A stretch of 64,000 nucleotides of DNA, taken from the NCBI RefSeq assembly GCF_000160135.1, contig NZ_GG729935.1, positions 476,829-540,828 of the forward strand. The letters run 5' to 3'. The notes beneath the pieces are model-generated. The model saw only the letters and a list, made by a program, of their open reading frames with translations, was not told where the DNA came from and searched no databases. The position numbers and the translations under genes were made by a program. The DNA is from Oribacterium sp. oral taxon 078 str. F0262 (lineage in GTDB: Bacteria > Bacillota > Clostridia > Lachnospirales > Lachnospiraceae). This document shows, one piece after another, positions 42,259-50,713 of this stretch. Every line of letters begins with the position of its first letter. Within the stretch, counting starts at the first letter, position 1.

Positions 42259-42287
42259 TTGACACCGTGACAGAATAGTGTTATCCT
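42259..42287 (+). promoter_or_regulatory. lon promoter
   Basis: TTGACA (42259-42264) and TATCCT (42282-42287) with a 17 base spacer, immediately upstream of the CIRCE-like element. Confidence 0.75.
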
Positions 42288-42297
42288 ATCTGCGATG

Positions 42298-42324
42298 TTA
42301 GCACTCGATGGTGTATATTGCTAA
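42298..42324 (+). promoter_or_regulatory. CIRCE-like HrcA operator before lon
   Basis: TTAGCACTC (42298-42306), nine bases, then TATTGCTAA (42316-42324). The left arm equals the CIRCE consensus and the right arm differs from GAGTGCTAA at two positions; spacing is the canonical nine. It lies at the expected transcription start, so the heat-shock repressor HrcA probably limits lon. Confidence 0.8.
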
Positions 42325-42417
42325 CAGATTGTGGGGAGGACGAAGGTGAAGGAAGGCAGCAGAGCTTCCGGCACTTACAGAGCCCGGCGGCAGTCGGGTG
42401 ATAGAGGGGATTTTCAT

Positions 42418-44979
42418 ATGAATATAAAGGATGCCGTAGACTGGCTGCAAAAACAGATTCAGAGAGACAGAAAGCTCGCAGCAAAGGAAAAGGCGCGTGT
42501 GGAAAAAAAGCGCGCGGCCTCAGCGGAGCGGAGCGGGGCCGACGAGGCCCCTGTTTCATCCCCCCGGACCGATCCCACAGATCCTACGAGGTCTCTCCGC
42601 CCTGAGGGCGGGGCCCTCCCTTCCGCAGAAGCCGGAGAGGCTCTGCCGGAGGAGGAAAAGAAAGAAGGAGCAGGAGGATATCAAATGACAGCGATACCGA
42701 TCTATAATGTAATGGTCCTGCCGCATTCCTATATCTATTTTCAGACCCAGAACTTCCGGAGTCTGGCGGGAAACGAGGTCCAGCAGGGGGACCATATTTT
42801 ACTTTTAATTTTGAAGGAGGAGACCGGGAGGGATCAGATCCGTCCCGACAGCTTCTATCCGATCGCCGTGGAGGGAAGTGTCACGGAGATCAACGCGGAA
42901 GGCTATCTCGTCGTCCGCACCGGAAACCGGGCCAGGGTCGAGGAGGTTCATGTGGACGAGGAGGCCCGCATTACGGTTCGGACCTCCAGCCTATACGATG
43001 TCGACGATCTGGACAAGGAGGGCTCCCGCAAAAGGCTTCTGGAGATCAAGGCGGAGCTGAAGGAGCTCGCGTCCCGCTTCCGCGGCGGAAATGTGATGCA
43101 GACCATGATCGATCAGTATTCCACGATCCAGGAGGTGGCGGCGATCCTCTCCCCCTGGCTCAGCATCTCGAATGAGGAGCGCTATGCGGTGCTCCGGGAG
43201 GACCGACTCTCCGTCCGCTTCCAGATGCTGGAAAAGATCATCTACGAATACGCGGAGGTGACAAAGGTCACGACGGATGCCAGAGAGCAGCAGCAGGAGG
43301 ACTACCAGAAGGTCTACCGCGAGCAGGCCCTTCAGAAGCAGATCGACTATCTTCAGAAGGAGCTGGATGAGATGCACCCGGAGAAGGTCTCCGATCTTAG
43401 GAAGCTGGAGCTGAAGATCGGAGAGTCGGGCATGAACGAGACCGCAAGGCGGGAGTGCGAGAAGGTCTTAAACCGCCTGAAGCAGGAGGGCATGAACGGA
43501 CAGGAGGCCGGGATGCTCTATGACTATCTCGACTTCATGACAAGCCTCTCCTGGAAGAAGGAGGAGCCGAAGGAAATCGCCCTCGATCAGGCGGAAAAGG
43601 TCCTGGATGAGGACCACTTCGGCCTGAAAAAGGTCAAGGAGAGAATCATACAGCAGATCGCCGTGATGAATCTGAAGAAGCAGCAGTCCGGCTCCATCCT
43701 CCTCTTTGTGGGCGCACCCGGAACCGGGAAGACCAGCATCGGAAAGTCCATCGCGAAGGCTCTGGGGCGGAAGTATGCCCGCGTCAGCCTGGGCGGAGTG
43801 AGAGACGAGGCGGATATCCGGGGGCACCGCAGGACCTATATCGGTGCCATGGCGGGGAGGATCATGGACGGCATCCAGAAGGCGGCCGTCTCCAATCCCG
43901 TGATGGTTCTGGACGAGGTGGACAAGCTCTCCAGCTCCTACAACGGAGACCCCGCTTCCGCCCTTTTGGAGGTCCTGGACCCGGAGCAGAACAACAGCTT
44001 CACCGATCACTATATGAATGTCCCCTATGACCTCTCCGACGTGCTCTTCATCTGCACGGCGAACAGCGTGGACACCATCCCGTCTCCGCTCCTAAACCGC
44101 ATGGAGCTGATCCAGTTCCAGGGCTATACGCCCACGGAGAAGTTTGAAATCGCAAAGCGGCACCTCCTGCCGAAGGCGCTCTCCTCGGTCGGTCTTACGG
44201 GGGAGAATGTGGAGCTCACGGAGGATGCCCTTCGGACCATCATATCCGACTACACCAGAGAGGGCGGTGTCCGAGGACTCAAAAAGAGGATGGACACACT
44301 CTGCCGCATCGCCGCGGTCCGCTCCGTGCGGGGACAGGGCGAAAAGATCCGGGTGGAGAAATCCGAGCTCCGGGACTTTCTGGACATGCATCCTCTGAAC
44401 CACCGCGAGGTAAAGGACGAGGGAAAGCCCGGCGTCGTGACCGGACTCGCCTGGACCGCCGTCGGCGGAGAGATCCTCTACGTCGAAACGCTCCCCACAA
44501 AGGGAGACGGCAAGATCACCATCACCGGGCAGCTCGGCGATGTCATGAAGGAGTCCGCGCAGATCGCGGTGAGCCTCGTAAAATCCATGTTTCCGGACAG
44601 GATCTCCGTCTTTAAGGAGAATGATATCCATATCCATGTGCCGGACGGCTCCACGCCGAAGGACGGCCCTTCCGCCGGCATCACACTGACGACCGCGATT
44701 GCGAGCCTCGTGACCGGGCACGCCGTCACACCCAGAATCGCGATGACCGGAGAGGTCTCCCTCGAGGGGAATGTGAATCCGATCGGAGGACTGCCGGAGA
44801 AGCTCATGGCCGCCCAGCGCGCCGGTGTCCGGAAGGTCCTGCTCCCAAAGGATAATGTGGACGACCTCCGGGATGTTCCGGAGGAGGTAAGGGAGAAGCT
44901 CGAGATCGTCCCTGTCGAGACCGTAGAGGAGGTTTTAAAGCTCACGGGAATTAAGAGCGCGGCCGCGGTGCAGGTTTGA
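42418..44979 (+). CDS. lon: Lon (La) ATP-dependent protease
   Basis: An 853-residue heat-shock protease. Family landmarks: N-domain from AIPIYNVMVLPHSYIYF, Walker A FVGAPGTGKTSIGKSIAKAL, Walker B NPVMVLDEVDKLSSSYNGDP, and the Ser-Lys dyad in GSTPKDGPSAGITLTT and GGLPEKLMAAQRAG. The ATG at 42418 has GAGGGGA upstream and gives an 89-residue charged extension (VDWLQKQIQRDRKLAAKEKA). An internal ATG at 42685 has a stronger GGAGG and equals the usual Lon N-terminus, so that start (764 residues) may be used instead or as well. Transcription is probably HrcA-controlled. Confidence 0.93.
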   Translation: MNIKDAVDWLQKQIQRDRKLAAKEKARVEKKRAASAERSGADEAPVSSPRTDPTDPTRSLRPEGGALPSAEAGEALPEEEKKEGAGGYQMTAIPIYNVMVLPHSYIYFQTQNFRSLAGNEVQQGDHILLLILKEETGRDQIRPDSFYPIAVEGSVTEINAEGYLVVRTGNRARVEEVHVDEEARITVRTSSLYDVDDLDKEGSRKRLLEIKAELKELASRFRGGNVMQTMIDQYSTIQEVAAILSPWLSISNEERYAVLREDRLSVRFQMLEKIIYEYAEVTKVTTDAREQQQEDYQKVYREQALQKQIDYLQKELDEMHPEKVSDLRKLELKIGESGMNETARRECEKVLNRLKQEGMNGQEAGMLYDYLDFMTSLSWKKEEPKEIALDQAEKVLDEDHFGLKKVKERIIQQIAVMNLKKQQSGSILLFVGAPGTGKTSIGKSIAKALGRKYARVSLGGVRDEADIRGHRRTYIGAMAGRIMDGIQKAAVSNPVMVLDEVDKLSSSYNGDPASALLEVLDPEQNNSFTDHYMNVPYDLSDVLFICTANSVDTIPSPLLNRMELIQFQGYTPTEKFEIAKRHLLPKALSSVGLTGENVELTEDALRTIISDYTREGGVRGLKKRMDTLCRIAAVRSVRGQGEKIRVEKSELRDFLDMHPLNHREVKDEGKPGVVTGLAWTAVGGEILYVETLPTKGDGKITITGQLGDVMKESAQIAVSLVKSMFPDRISVFKENDIHIHVPDGSTPKDGPSAGITLTTAIASLVTGHAVTPRIAMTGEVSLEGNVNPIGGLPEKLMAAQRAGVRKVLLPKDNVDDLRDVPEEVREKLEIVPVETVEEVLKLTGIKSAAAVQV

Positions 44980-44987
44980 TGAACGCG

Positions 44988-45026
44988 AAAAAGCCGGGCC
45001 GGAGATCTCTCCGGCCCGGCTTTTTC
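44988..45026 (+). terminator. lon terminator
   Basis: AAAAAGCCGGGCCGG and CCGGCCCGGCTTTTT form a perfect GC-rich stem with A/T flanks, a strong intrinsic terminator 9 bases after lon. Confidence 0.92.
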
Positions 45027-45325
45027 GGACTGCCGTTTGAAATTGCAGCTTAAGATCAGGATTCCGGAAAAGTTTTCACTTCATTTCCGAAAAAAAAACG
45101 TTTCCACTGTTCCCCCTTCCTCCTTCCTATGTTATACTTATAGTGTTTTGCTATAGATTGAACCGGCTCCCTCGTGCTCTCACAGCTTCTGTGCGGATAC
45201 GATGCGCTGCCGGATCTTTAAACAGGAATCGCCGCAGGATTTACAGAGCTCAGTGCATCGGAAGACGGGACGTAAGAGAGAGGAGACGGAGAATCCCAAA
45301 GGAAGGCGGCGCGAGGGGAAGCGTT
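45027..45325. other. Upstream region of the ROK gene
   Basis: A TATACT (45133-45138) may be a -10; the -35 is unclear. The leader is about 185 bases. An open frame runs through it in phase with the ROK gene, but codons before 45326 are Arg-rich and not family-like. No structured RNA is recognised. Confidence 0.35.
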
Positions 45326-46516
45326 ATGGAAAAAAAGGGAAACAGTCTTCTGGAGACCAGGCGAAAAAACCGTGTTCTGATTAAAAATTCCATCTTCAGA
45401 AACCGGAATATCACAAGGACAGAGATCGCGGAGAGGCTCTGCCTCACCAAGGCCACCATCACGACAAGCGTCAATGAGCTTCTGAGGGAGGGGATCCTGG
45501 AGGAGCTCCCCCTATCCCGGGAGGCCCTCGTCGGCTCCTATGGGAGAAAGCCCGTTTCCCTCGCCTTTCGCGCGGAAGCGGGGACTGCGGTCGGCATTGA
45601 GCTCGGGGCCTATCAATCCCGGGGTGTTCTCATGGATATGAAGGGCAGAGTCCTGAAGGAGCGCTCCGCGGGTCCCGCAAATCCCTCCTATGAGCACATG
45701 TTCCGCGAGCTGAGGGAAATGATCCAATACCTCCTCCCCGAGGAGAGGCAGCGTTTCCTGGGAATCGGCGTCGGCCTCCCCGGCTTTATCGACAATGAGA
45801 AGGGCGTGATTCTCCGCTCACCGAAGGCCCGCTGGAGCGGGCGGGCACTCGCGAGAGAGCTCTATAAGGTCTTCCGCGAGCCGGTCCATATCGATAACCA
45901 CGTCCGGCTCCGCGCCATCGGGCAGGATATGATCATGCGGGACAGGGGCATCGCCTCCTTCGCCTACTTCTTTCTGTCCAGAGATGTCTCCTGTCCAATG
46001 ATCGTACAGAATGAGAGTCTGTCCGGCTCCAGCTGCGGCGCCGGAGCGCTCGGAAAGGTCCTGCTCTCCGTCGACCATGAGAGCGGTGTCTGCCGCTCCG
46101 TCGATGAGCTTGCGAGCGAGCGGGCACTCTTCGAGCGCTGCCAAAAGCTCCTGCTGGAGGGAAGGGCGCCGGAGCTGCAAAAGGTTCTCGATCAGGAGGG
46201 AAAGCTCTCCATTGATCTCCTTCTCGCCATGGAGGAGGCGGGGGATGAAATCATCCGTGGCTGCTTCCGGGAGACTCTGAGATATGCCGGGGCCGCCCTC
46301 GCAAATGTAGTGAATCTCTTAAATCCCGAGCTCGTGGTCGTGGACGCGAGCATTCTGCAAAATGCGATGAACCGGGGAATCCTCCTGGAGGAGTCCAAAA
46401 AGTATTTCTACAGCCTGAACAAGGGAGTCCGCCTGCTCTTTGTCCCCTTCCATAAAAACCGCGGCGCGGTCGGCGCGGCCTACAGCGTGATCCAGAGAAA
46501 CTTCCTGGACCGCTGA
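45326..46516 (+). CDS. ROK-family transcriptional regulator
   Basis: A 396-residue repressor of the NagC/XylR type. A winged helix occupies residues 10-70 (NSIFRNRNITRTEIAERLCL, TKATITTSVNELLREGILEE), followed by the ROK sugar-kinase-like domain (VGIELGAYQSRGVLMDMKGR, FLGIGVGLPGFIDNEKGVIL, VHIDNHVRLRAIGQDMIMRD). The Cys-rich ROK zinc motif is not obvious. Start ATG 45326 with GAGGGG. It likely responds to a sugar and could control the nearby ABC importer; this is inference. Confidence 0.88.
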   Translation: MEKKGNSLLETRRKNRVLIKNSIFRNRNITRTEIAERLCLTKATITTSVNELLREGILEELPLSREALVGSYGRKPVSLAFRAEAGTAVGIELGAYQSRGVLMDMKGRVLKERSAGPANPSYEHMFRELREMIQYLLPEERQRFLGIGVGLPGFIDNEKGVILRSPKARWSGRALARELYKVFREPVHIDNHVRLRAIGQDMIMRDRGIASFAYFFLSRDVSCPMIVQNESLSGSSCGAGALGKVLLSVDHESGVCRSVDELASERALFERCQKLLLEGRAPELQKVLDQEGKLSIDLLLAMEEAGDEIIRGCFRETLRYAGAALANVVNLLNPELVVVDASILQNAMNRGILLEESKKYFYSLNKGVRLLFVPFHKNRGAVGAAYSVIQRNFLDR

Positions 46517-46622
46517 GGAGGAGCCCGCAAAGCTCTTTTCGTAATGTAATCTGCCGCCGGGCGCAGGCATTTCTCGAGGAAAAGAGCCTCCCGGCCCCGC
46601 CGAATGTATGATAATTTTATAA

Positions 46623-46663
46623 AAAAGGAGGGGAGAGACGCTTTCGCGCCTCTCCCCTCTTTT
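46623..46663. terminator. Bidirectional terminator between ROK gene and feo cluster
   Basis: GAGGGGAGAG and CTCTCCCCTC arms with an inner CGC/GCG pair, flanked by AAAA on the left and TTTT on the right, so it can end transcripts from both convergent units. Confidence 0.85.
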
Positions 46664-46720
46664 GAGGATAGTCCGGGACCGGCCGAGACCGGCCCCAGGA
46701 GCAGCCACAGAGCACGGCAC

Positions 46721-46957
46721 TCAGCTCTTCAGCGGCCGTTTCCTGCTGTGCCTGTCGATAATCGCCTGCTGCTCCTTTGTGAGCTTAATTTCATGGTCCT
46801 CCCCGTCCAGCTCCTTGTGTCCGACGTGATCACAGTGCCCCGCATGGGCGTAGCTGCAATAGGCACAGGAGCCGTACTTCTTATGCTCCCGCCGAAGACT
46901 CAGAATGACATAAAGCACAATGAGCAGTATGATCGCTCCCACAATGAAATTTCCCAT
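46721..46957 (-). CDS. FeoB-associated Cys-rich membrane protein
   Basis: A 78-residue protein: one N-terminal helix (FIVGAIILLIVLYVILSL, 4-21) then a Cys/His-rich stretch CAYCSYAHAGHCDHVGHKEL. Small proteins of this kind follow feoB in many Firmicutes and are thought to help ferrous iron transport, possibly like FeoC or as metal carriers. It starts 50 bases after feoB on the same strand. Confidence 0.82.
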   Translation of the reverse strand: MGNFIVGAIILLIVLYVILSLRREHKKYGSCAYCSYAHAGHCDHVGHKELDGEDHEIKLTKEQQAIIDRHSRKRPLKS

Positions 46958-47007
46958 GAAATGCTCCTTTCTCTCCGGTCAGAGGCCGGAGTTTTTGCAT
47001 CCTCCGC

Positions 47008-49227
47008 CTAGGCCCTGGCGGCGGTCGCTCTCTCTACCGCGGTCTCCGCCGAGCCGCTGAGCGCTGTCGCTTCCTTGTAGGGCCGGAAGAGCCCCCAGAT
47101 GCCGAGCCCGATCAGTGCGAGCGCGACGATCGTGAAGACATTAAAGCTCACGACTCCTGCGATCAGGCCGCCGATCTGGTAGATGACAAGGGATACGCAA
47201 TAGGCCAGACTGCATTCCCAGGCGATGGCAAAGAGCGTCCACTTTCCGTTGTTCATCTCTCTCCGAATCGCTCCGATCGCTGCAAAGCAGGGAGCGCAGA
47301 GAAGGTTAAAGGCAAGGAAGCTGTAGCCCGCGATGCCGTTTCCAAAGTACTCATGCACCTGCTGCCAGATCTGGTCTCCGTTTTCCGCAAGCTCCTCCGC
47401 GCCGCTGTAATGGAAGAGGGTGCCGAAGGTGCCGACGATATTCTCCTTCGCAATGAGGCCGGTGACAGCCGCGACGACGGCCTTCCACTTCCCCCAGCCA
47501 AGAGGAGCAAAGAGCCAGGCGATGCCGTTTCCGATCACAGCGAGGATGCTGTTGTCCATATCATCCTCTCCCAGAAGCTGAAGCTGGAAATTGAAGCGGG
47601 AGAGGAACCAGACGAGGATCGTCGCGAGCAGGATGACGGTACCCGCCTTCTTGACGAAGGACATGGCGCGCTCCCAGACGCTCTTTAAGACATCGATCAC
47701 TCTCGGAAGATGATAGGCGGGGAGCTCCATGACAAAGGGGGCCGGCTCCCCGGCGAACATCTTCGTCTTCTTTAAGACGATCCCGGAAAAGACGATCGCG
47801 GCAATTCCGAGGAAGTAGGCCGACCAGCCGATCCAGGCGGAATTGTTGAAGATCGCTCCCGCTATGATGCCGATGATCGGGAGCTTCGCGGAGCAGGGGA
47901 TGAAGGTCGTCGTCATGATCGTCATCCTCCGGTCTCTCTCATTTTCCACCGTGCGGGAGGCCATGACACCCGGGACGCCGCAGCCGGAGCCGATCAGCAT
48001 CGGGATAAAGGACTTCCCGGAGAGACCGAACTTCCGAAAGATCCTGTCCATGATGAAGGCGATGCGGGCCATATAGCCGCAGCCCTCCAAAAAGGCGAGG
48101 AAGAGGAAGAAGGTGATCATCTGCGGCAGGAAGCCGATGACGGCGCCAAGACCCGCGACGATACCATCCAATACCAGACCCGAGAGGACCTCTCCCGTTC
48201 CGAGTGCCTCCAGTCCCGCGGAGACAAGCCCCGGGATGGAGGGAAGGTCTATGAGTCCGAAGAAGCTCCAGGGATCCGAGCCGAAGAGCACATCGTTCAC
48301 CCAGTCCGTCATCGCCGTACCGACGGTCTGGATGGAGACATAGTAGACGACGAACATGATGAGCGCAAAGATCGGAATCGCGAGGAAACGGTTCGTGACG
48401 ATCTCATCGATCTTGTCGGAGGTGCTCAGTCCGTTCCTTTTCTTCTTTTTATAGGCGGCGGAGATGATGCTCTGAATGTAGCTGTAGCGCTCATTCGTGA
48501 TGATGGACTCCGCATCATCATCCTCCTTCTTCTCGACCTCTGCGATCAGGGACTCGATATTGACGCTCTTTCCGGGCTCCTTCATCTCGTTTCGGATCTT
48601 GTCATCCCGTTCAAAGAGCTTCACCGCGAAGAAGCGCTGCTGCTTCTCCGGAACGGAGGAGCTGATCTTGTCCTCGATCTCCTGGATCGCCTCCGCGACA
48701 TCGGGCTTGAATTTGTGCACGACCTCGGTGCCCTCACCGCTCTTCGCCACCCGGACAGCGAGCTCCGCCGCCTCCTTCACGCCCTTTCCGCGGAGCGCGG
48801 AGATGCTCACGACCTTGCAGCCCATCGCCTTCTCGAGCTCCTTCAGGTTGATGACATCGCCGCTCTTTTCGACGACATCCATCATATTGATCGCCATGAC
48901 GACGGGGATCCCGAGCTCCTTTAACTGCGTGGAAAGATAGAGATTTCTCTCGAGATTGGTTCCGTCAACGATATTCAGGATCGCATCCGGCCTTGTGTTG
49001 ATGAGGTAGTTTCTCGCCACCACCTCCTCCAGTGTATAGGGAGAGAGGGAATAGATGCCGGGGAGATCCGCGATGGTCACGTCACTGTGCCCCTTGAGCT
49101 TCCCCTCCTTCTTCTCCACGGTGACGCCCGGCCAGTTTCCGACGTATTGATTGGATCCGGTCAGCTGATTGAAAAGTGTCGTCTTGCCGGCGTTGGGATT
49201 CCCCGCCAGCGCGATCGTGATTGCCAT
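47008..49227 (-). CDS. feoB: Ferrous iron transporter FeoB
   Basis: A 739-residue membrane GTPase. The G domain shows ALAGNPNAGKTTLFNQLTGS (G1), the DLPGIYSL motif (G3) and AINMMDVV (G4). The Fe-uptake core has the Gate motifs (GSGCGVPGVMASRT and NLLCAPCFAAIGAIRREMNN). It takes up Fe(II) under anaerobic conditions. The feoA gene precedes it by 12 bases, and iron-type operators lie upstream. Confidence 0.96.
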   Translation of the reverse strand: MAITIALAGNPNAGKTTLFNQLTGSNQYVGNWPGVTVEKKEGKLKGHSDVTIADLPGIYSLSPYTLEEVVARNYLINTRPDAILNIVDGTNLERNLYLSTQLKELGIPVVMAINMMDVVEKSGDVINLKELEKAMGCKVVSISALRGKGVKEAAELAVRVAKSGEGTEVVHKFKPDVAEAIQEIEDKISSSVPEKQQRFFAVKLFERDDKIRNEMKEPGKSVNIESLIAEVEKKEDDDAESIITNERYSYIQSIISAAYKKKKRNGLSTSDKIDEIVTNRFLAIPIFALIMFVVYYVSIQTVGTAMTDWVNDVLFGSDPWSFFGLIDLPSIPGLVSAGLEALGTGEVLSGLVLDGIVAGLGAVIGFLPQMITFFLFLAFLEGCGYMARIAFIMDRIFRKFGLSGKSFIPMLIGSGCGVPGVMASRTVENERDRRMTIMTTTFIPCSAKLPIIGIIAGAIFNNSAWIGWSAYFLGIAAIVFSGIVLKKTKMFAGEPAPFVMELPAYHLPRVIDVLKSVWERAMSFVKKAGTVILLATILVWFLSRFNFQLQLLGEDDMDNSILAVIGNGIAWLFAPLGWGKWKAVVAAVTGLIAKENIVGTFGTLFHYSGAEELAENGDQIWQQVHEYFGNGIAGYSFLAFNLLCAPCFAAIGAIRREMNNGKWTLFAIAWECSLAYCVSLVIYQIGGLIAGVVSFNVFTIVALALIGLGIWGLFRPYKEATALSGSAETAVERATAARA

Positions 49228-49239
49228 AACTATGCCTCC

Positions 49240-49464
49240 TTACTTCAACTCTATCTGTACCATCTCCGCGTCGGTCTTCCGGACGGAAAGCTCATAGCCT
49301 CTGACCGTGATCTCCACGGGGTCGCCGAGCGGCGCGACCTTCCGGACGTAGAGCTCCGCCCCCTTCGTGATCCCCATATCCATGATCCTTCTCTTCACGG
49401 CGCCCTCTCCCGTGATCTTCGTCACTACCGCCGTCTGCCCCGGGCGCATCTCCCTCAATGTCAT
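49240..49464 (-). CDS. feoA: FeoA, second copy
   Basis: A 74-residue SH3-like FeoA: MTLREMRPGQTAVVTKITGE, RRIMDMGITKGAELYVRKVA and PVEITVRGYELSVRKTDAEM. FeoA binds FeoB on the cytoplasmic side and supports iron uptake. ATG 49464 has GGAGGGG upstream and is preferred to an in-frame ATG at 49479. Lies directly before feoB. Confidence 0.93.
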   Translation of the reverse strand: MTLREMRPGQTAVVTKITGEGAVKRRIMDMGITKGAELYVRKVAPLGDPVEITVRGYELSVRKTDAEMVQIELK

Positions 49465-49488
49465 ATTCCCCTCCTTCACTCACCACTC

Positions 49489-49701
49489 CTAAACCATAAT
49501 TCGGTTCGCCATTTCCTTGCTGATCGCAACACGCGCTTCCTTTACCTTGACGATCACATTGCCCGCCGAGGTGGAAATGACAGTCACCTCCCCGCCGACC
49601 ACGAAGCCCAGATCGCTCAGATGCTGTCTCACCTCGCTGCTTCCGCCGATCTTCTGGATCGTCTGGGCCGTCCCTGTCCCTGCCAATGTCAATGGCACCA
49701 T
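49489..49701 (-). CDS. feoA: FeoA-domain protein, first copy
   Basis: A 70-residue FeoA-like protein: VPLTLAGTGTAQTIQKIGGS, EVRQHLSDLGFVVGGEVTVI, GNVIVKVKEARVAISKEMAN. Tandem feoA genes before feoB are common in Clostridia; the two copies differ, so they may have separate roles. Start ATG 49701 with AAGGAGG. It is the first gene after the feo promoter. Confidence 0.9.
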   Translation of the reverse strand: MVPLTLAGTGTAQTIQKIGGSSEVRQHLSDLGFVVGGEVTVISTSAGNVIVKVKEARVAISKEMANRIMV

Positions 49702-49741
49702 CTCCGCCTCCTTACCGCCAGCCGTCAATTCGACCAGCATA

Positions 49742-49797
49742 ATTGTAGCCTTGCCTAACTGCCAGAATAAATTAGCATCGTCTAACCTAAAAGTCAA
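49742..49797 (-). promoter_or_regulatory. feo promoter with two DtxR-type boxes
   Basis: Minus strand TTGACT (49792-49797) and TAATTT (49769-49774) are 17 bases apart. The box TTAGGTTAGACGATGCTAA (49772-49790) matches the DtxR/IdeR palindrome at 15 of 19 positions and covers the spacer and -10. A weaker second box, TTAGGCAAGGCTACAAT, lies at 49742-49758. The divergent DtxR-family gene is the obvious regulator. Confidence 0.68.
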
Positions 49798-50000
49798 TGA
49801 TTTAATTGCATTTCTCCAAAAAAATAGTAAACTATCTTTAATCCCCGGAGAGGACAAGATCTGCCGCCCCGGTATTTATTGTGAGCATGGATCCTGCGCG
49901 CGGCCCGGAGTTTCGTCGAAGCGGAAAGAAAAGGATGAGGCGGCGGAGACAAAAGAGAAAAGCGGGGAAAAGGACAGCGGAGAGAAAAAGAGGATGGGAA

Positions 50001-50396
50001 ATGAAAGCATACGAAACACATGAGTCGGAGGAAAATTATCTGGAGAGCATCCTGATGCTCTCCATCGATCATCGAAATGTGAGGGCGATCGATATCGCGA
50101 ATATGCTGGGCTTTTCGAAGCCCAGCGTGAGCGTCGCCCTGAAGCGCCTCCGGGAGGAGGGAAAGGTGGAGGTCGATGAGAGAGGCTTCCTGAGCCTGAC
50201 CGAGACGGGCCTTAAGATCGCGCAGTCTACCTATGAGAAGCATCTCGTTCTGACCGATGTTCTGGTGGCGCTCGGGGTCAATGCCTACACGGCCTCCCAG
50301 GACGCCTGCCGGATCGAACACGTGCTGAGCCCGGAATCCTTCTCAAAGATCAAGGAATACTATCACGCCCACTGCAAGGTGGAGCCGAAGGTCTGA
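50001..50396 (+). CDS. DtxR/MntR-family metal-dependent regulator
   Basis: A 131-residue regulator: ESEENYLESILMLSIDHRNV, winged helix VRAIDIANMLGFSKPSVSVA, LKRLREEGKVEVDERGFLSL, and metal/dimer segment KHLVLTDVLVALGVNAY with ACRIEHVLSPES. It has no C-terminal SH3 domain, so it resembles MntR more than full DtxR. It is divergent from feoA-feoA-feoB, whose promoter carries DtxR-type boxes. Fe(II) as co-repressor is inferred. Start ATG 50001 with AGAGGA; a possible weak promoter TTGCAT-16-TAAACT lies at 49806-49833. Confidence 0.88.
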   Translation: MKAYETHESEENYLESILMLSIDHRNVRAIDIANMLGFSKPSVSVALKRLREEGKVEVDERGFLSLTETGLKIAQSTYEKHLVLTDVLVALGVNAYTASQDACRIEHVLSPESFSKIKEYYHAHCKVEPKV

Positions 50397-50408
50397 GAAA
50401 ATTTGTCC

Positions 50409-50434
50409 CCACCCGCATAGCGGGTGGTTTTTTG
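50409..50434 (+). terminator. Terminator of the DtxR-family gene
   Basis: ACCCGC-ATA-GCGGGT stem followed by GGTTTTTTG, directly after the stop codon. Confidence 0.85.
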
Positions 50435-50487
50435 CTTCGCAATGCTTCCCTCGCTTTGCAAGCGAAGCAGGCTAAAACAAAATAAAG

Positions 50488-50592
50488 AAGCTCCTCCATC
50501 GGCCCGAAAGCGGGCGGATGGAGGAGCTCTTTCATTTCGCCGAAAGGTCCTGCTGACACAAAGTACTTTCTCGAAAATCTTAGCAGGACCTT
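50488..50592. terminator. Two large inverted repeats between convergent genes
   Basis: First, an arm of about 16 bp, AAGAAGCTCCTCCAT, pairs with ATGGAGGAGCTCTTT (50488-50535), with CCCG/CGGG inside. Second, AAGGTCCTGCT (50544-50554) pairs with AGCAGGACCTT (50582-50592). They separate the DtxR-family gene from the P-type ATPase gene; no gene lies in 50435-50713. Confidence 0.7.
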
Positions 50593-50713
50593 CCGATATA
50601 CCTTCTGTCCCGCAGCGCGCGAGACTTATCTTCCCAAACGCGTCGTAAGACGGGCTATGCACAAACAGACAAAGCGGCTCTCCGGAAGGGGAGCTCCGTC
50701 AGCGATACCGGAG

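Noticed and set aside
45143-45325. 61-residue N-terminal extension of the ROK regulator
   Set aside because: Arg-rich, non-family sequence covering the promoter area; ATG 45326 has its own ribosome site.
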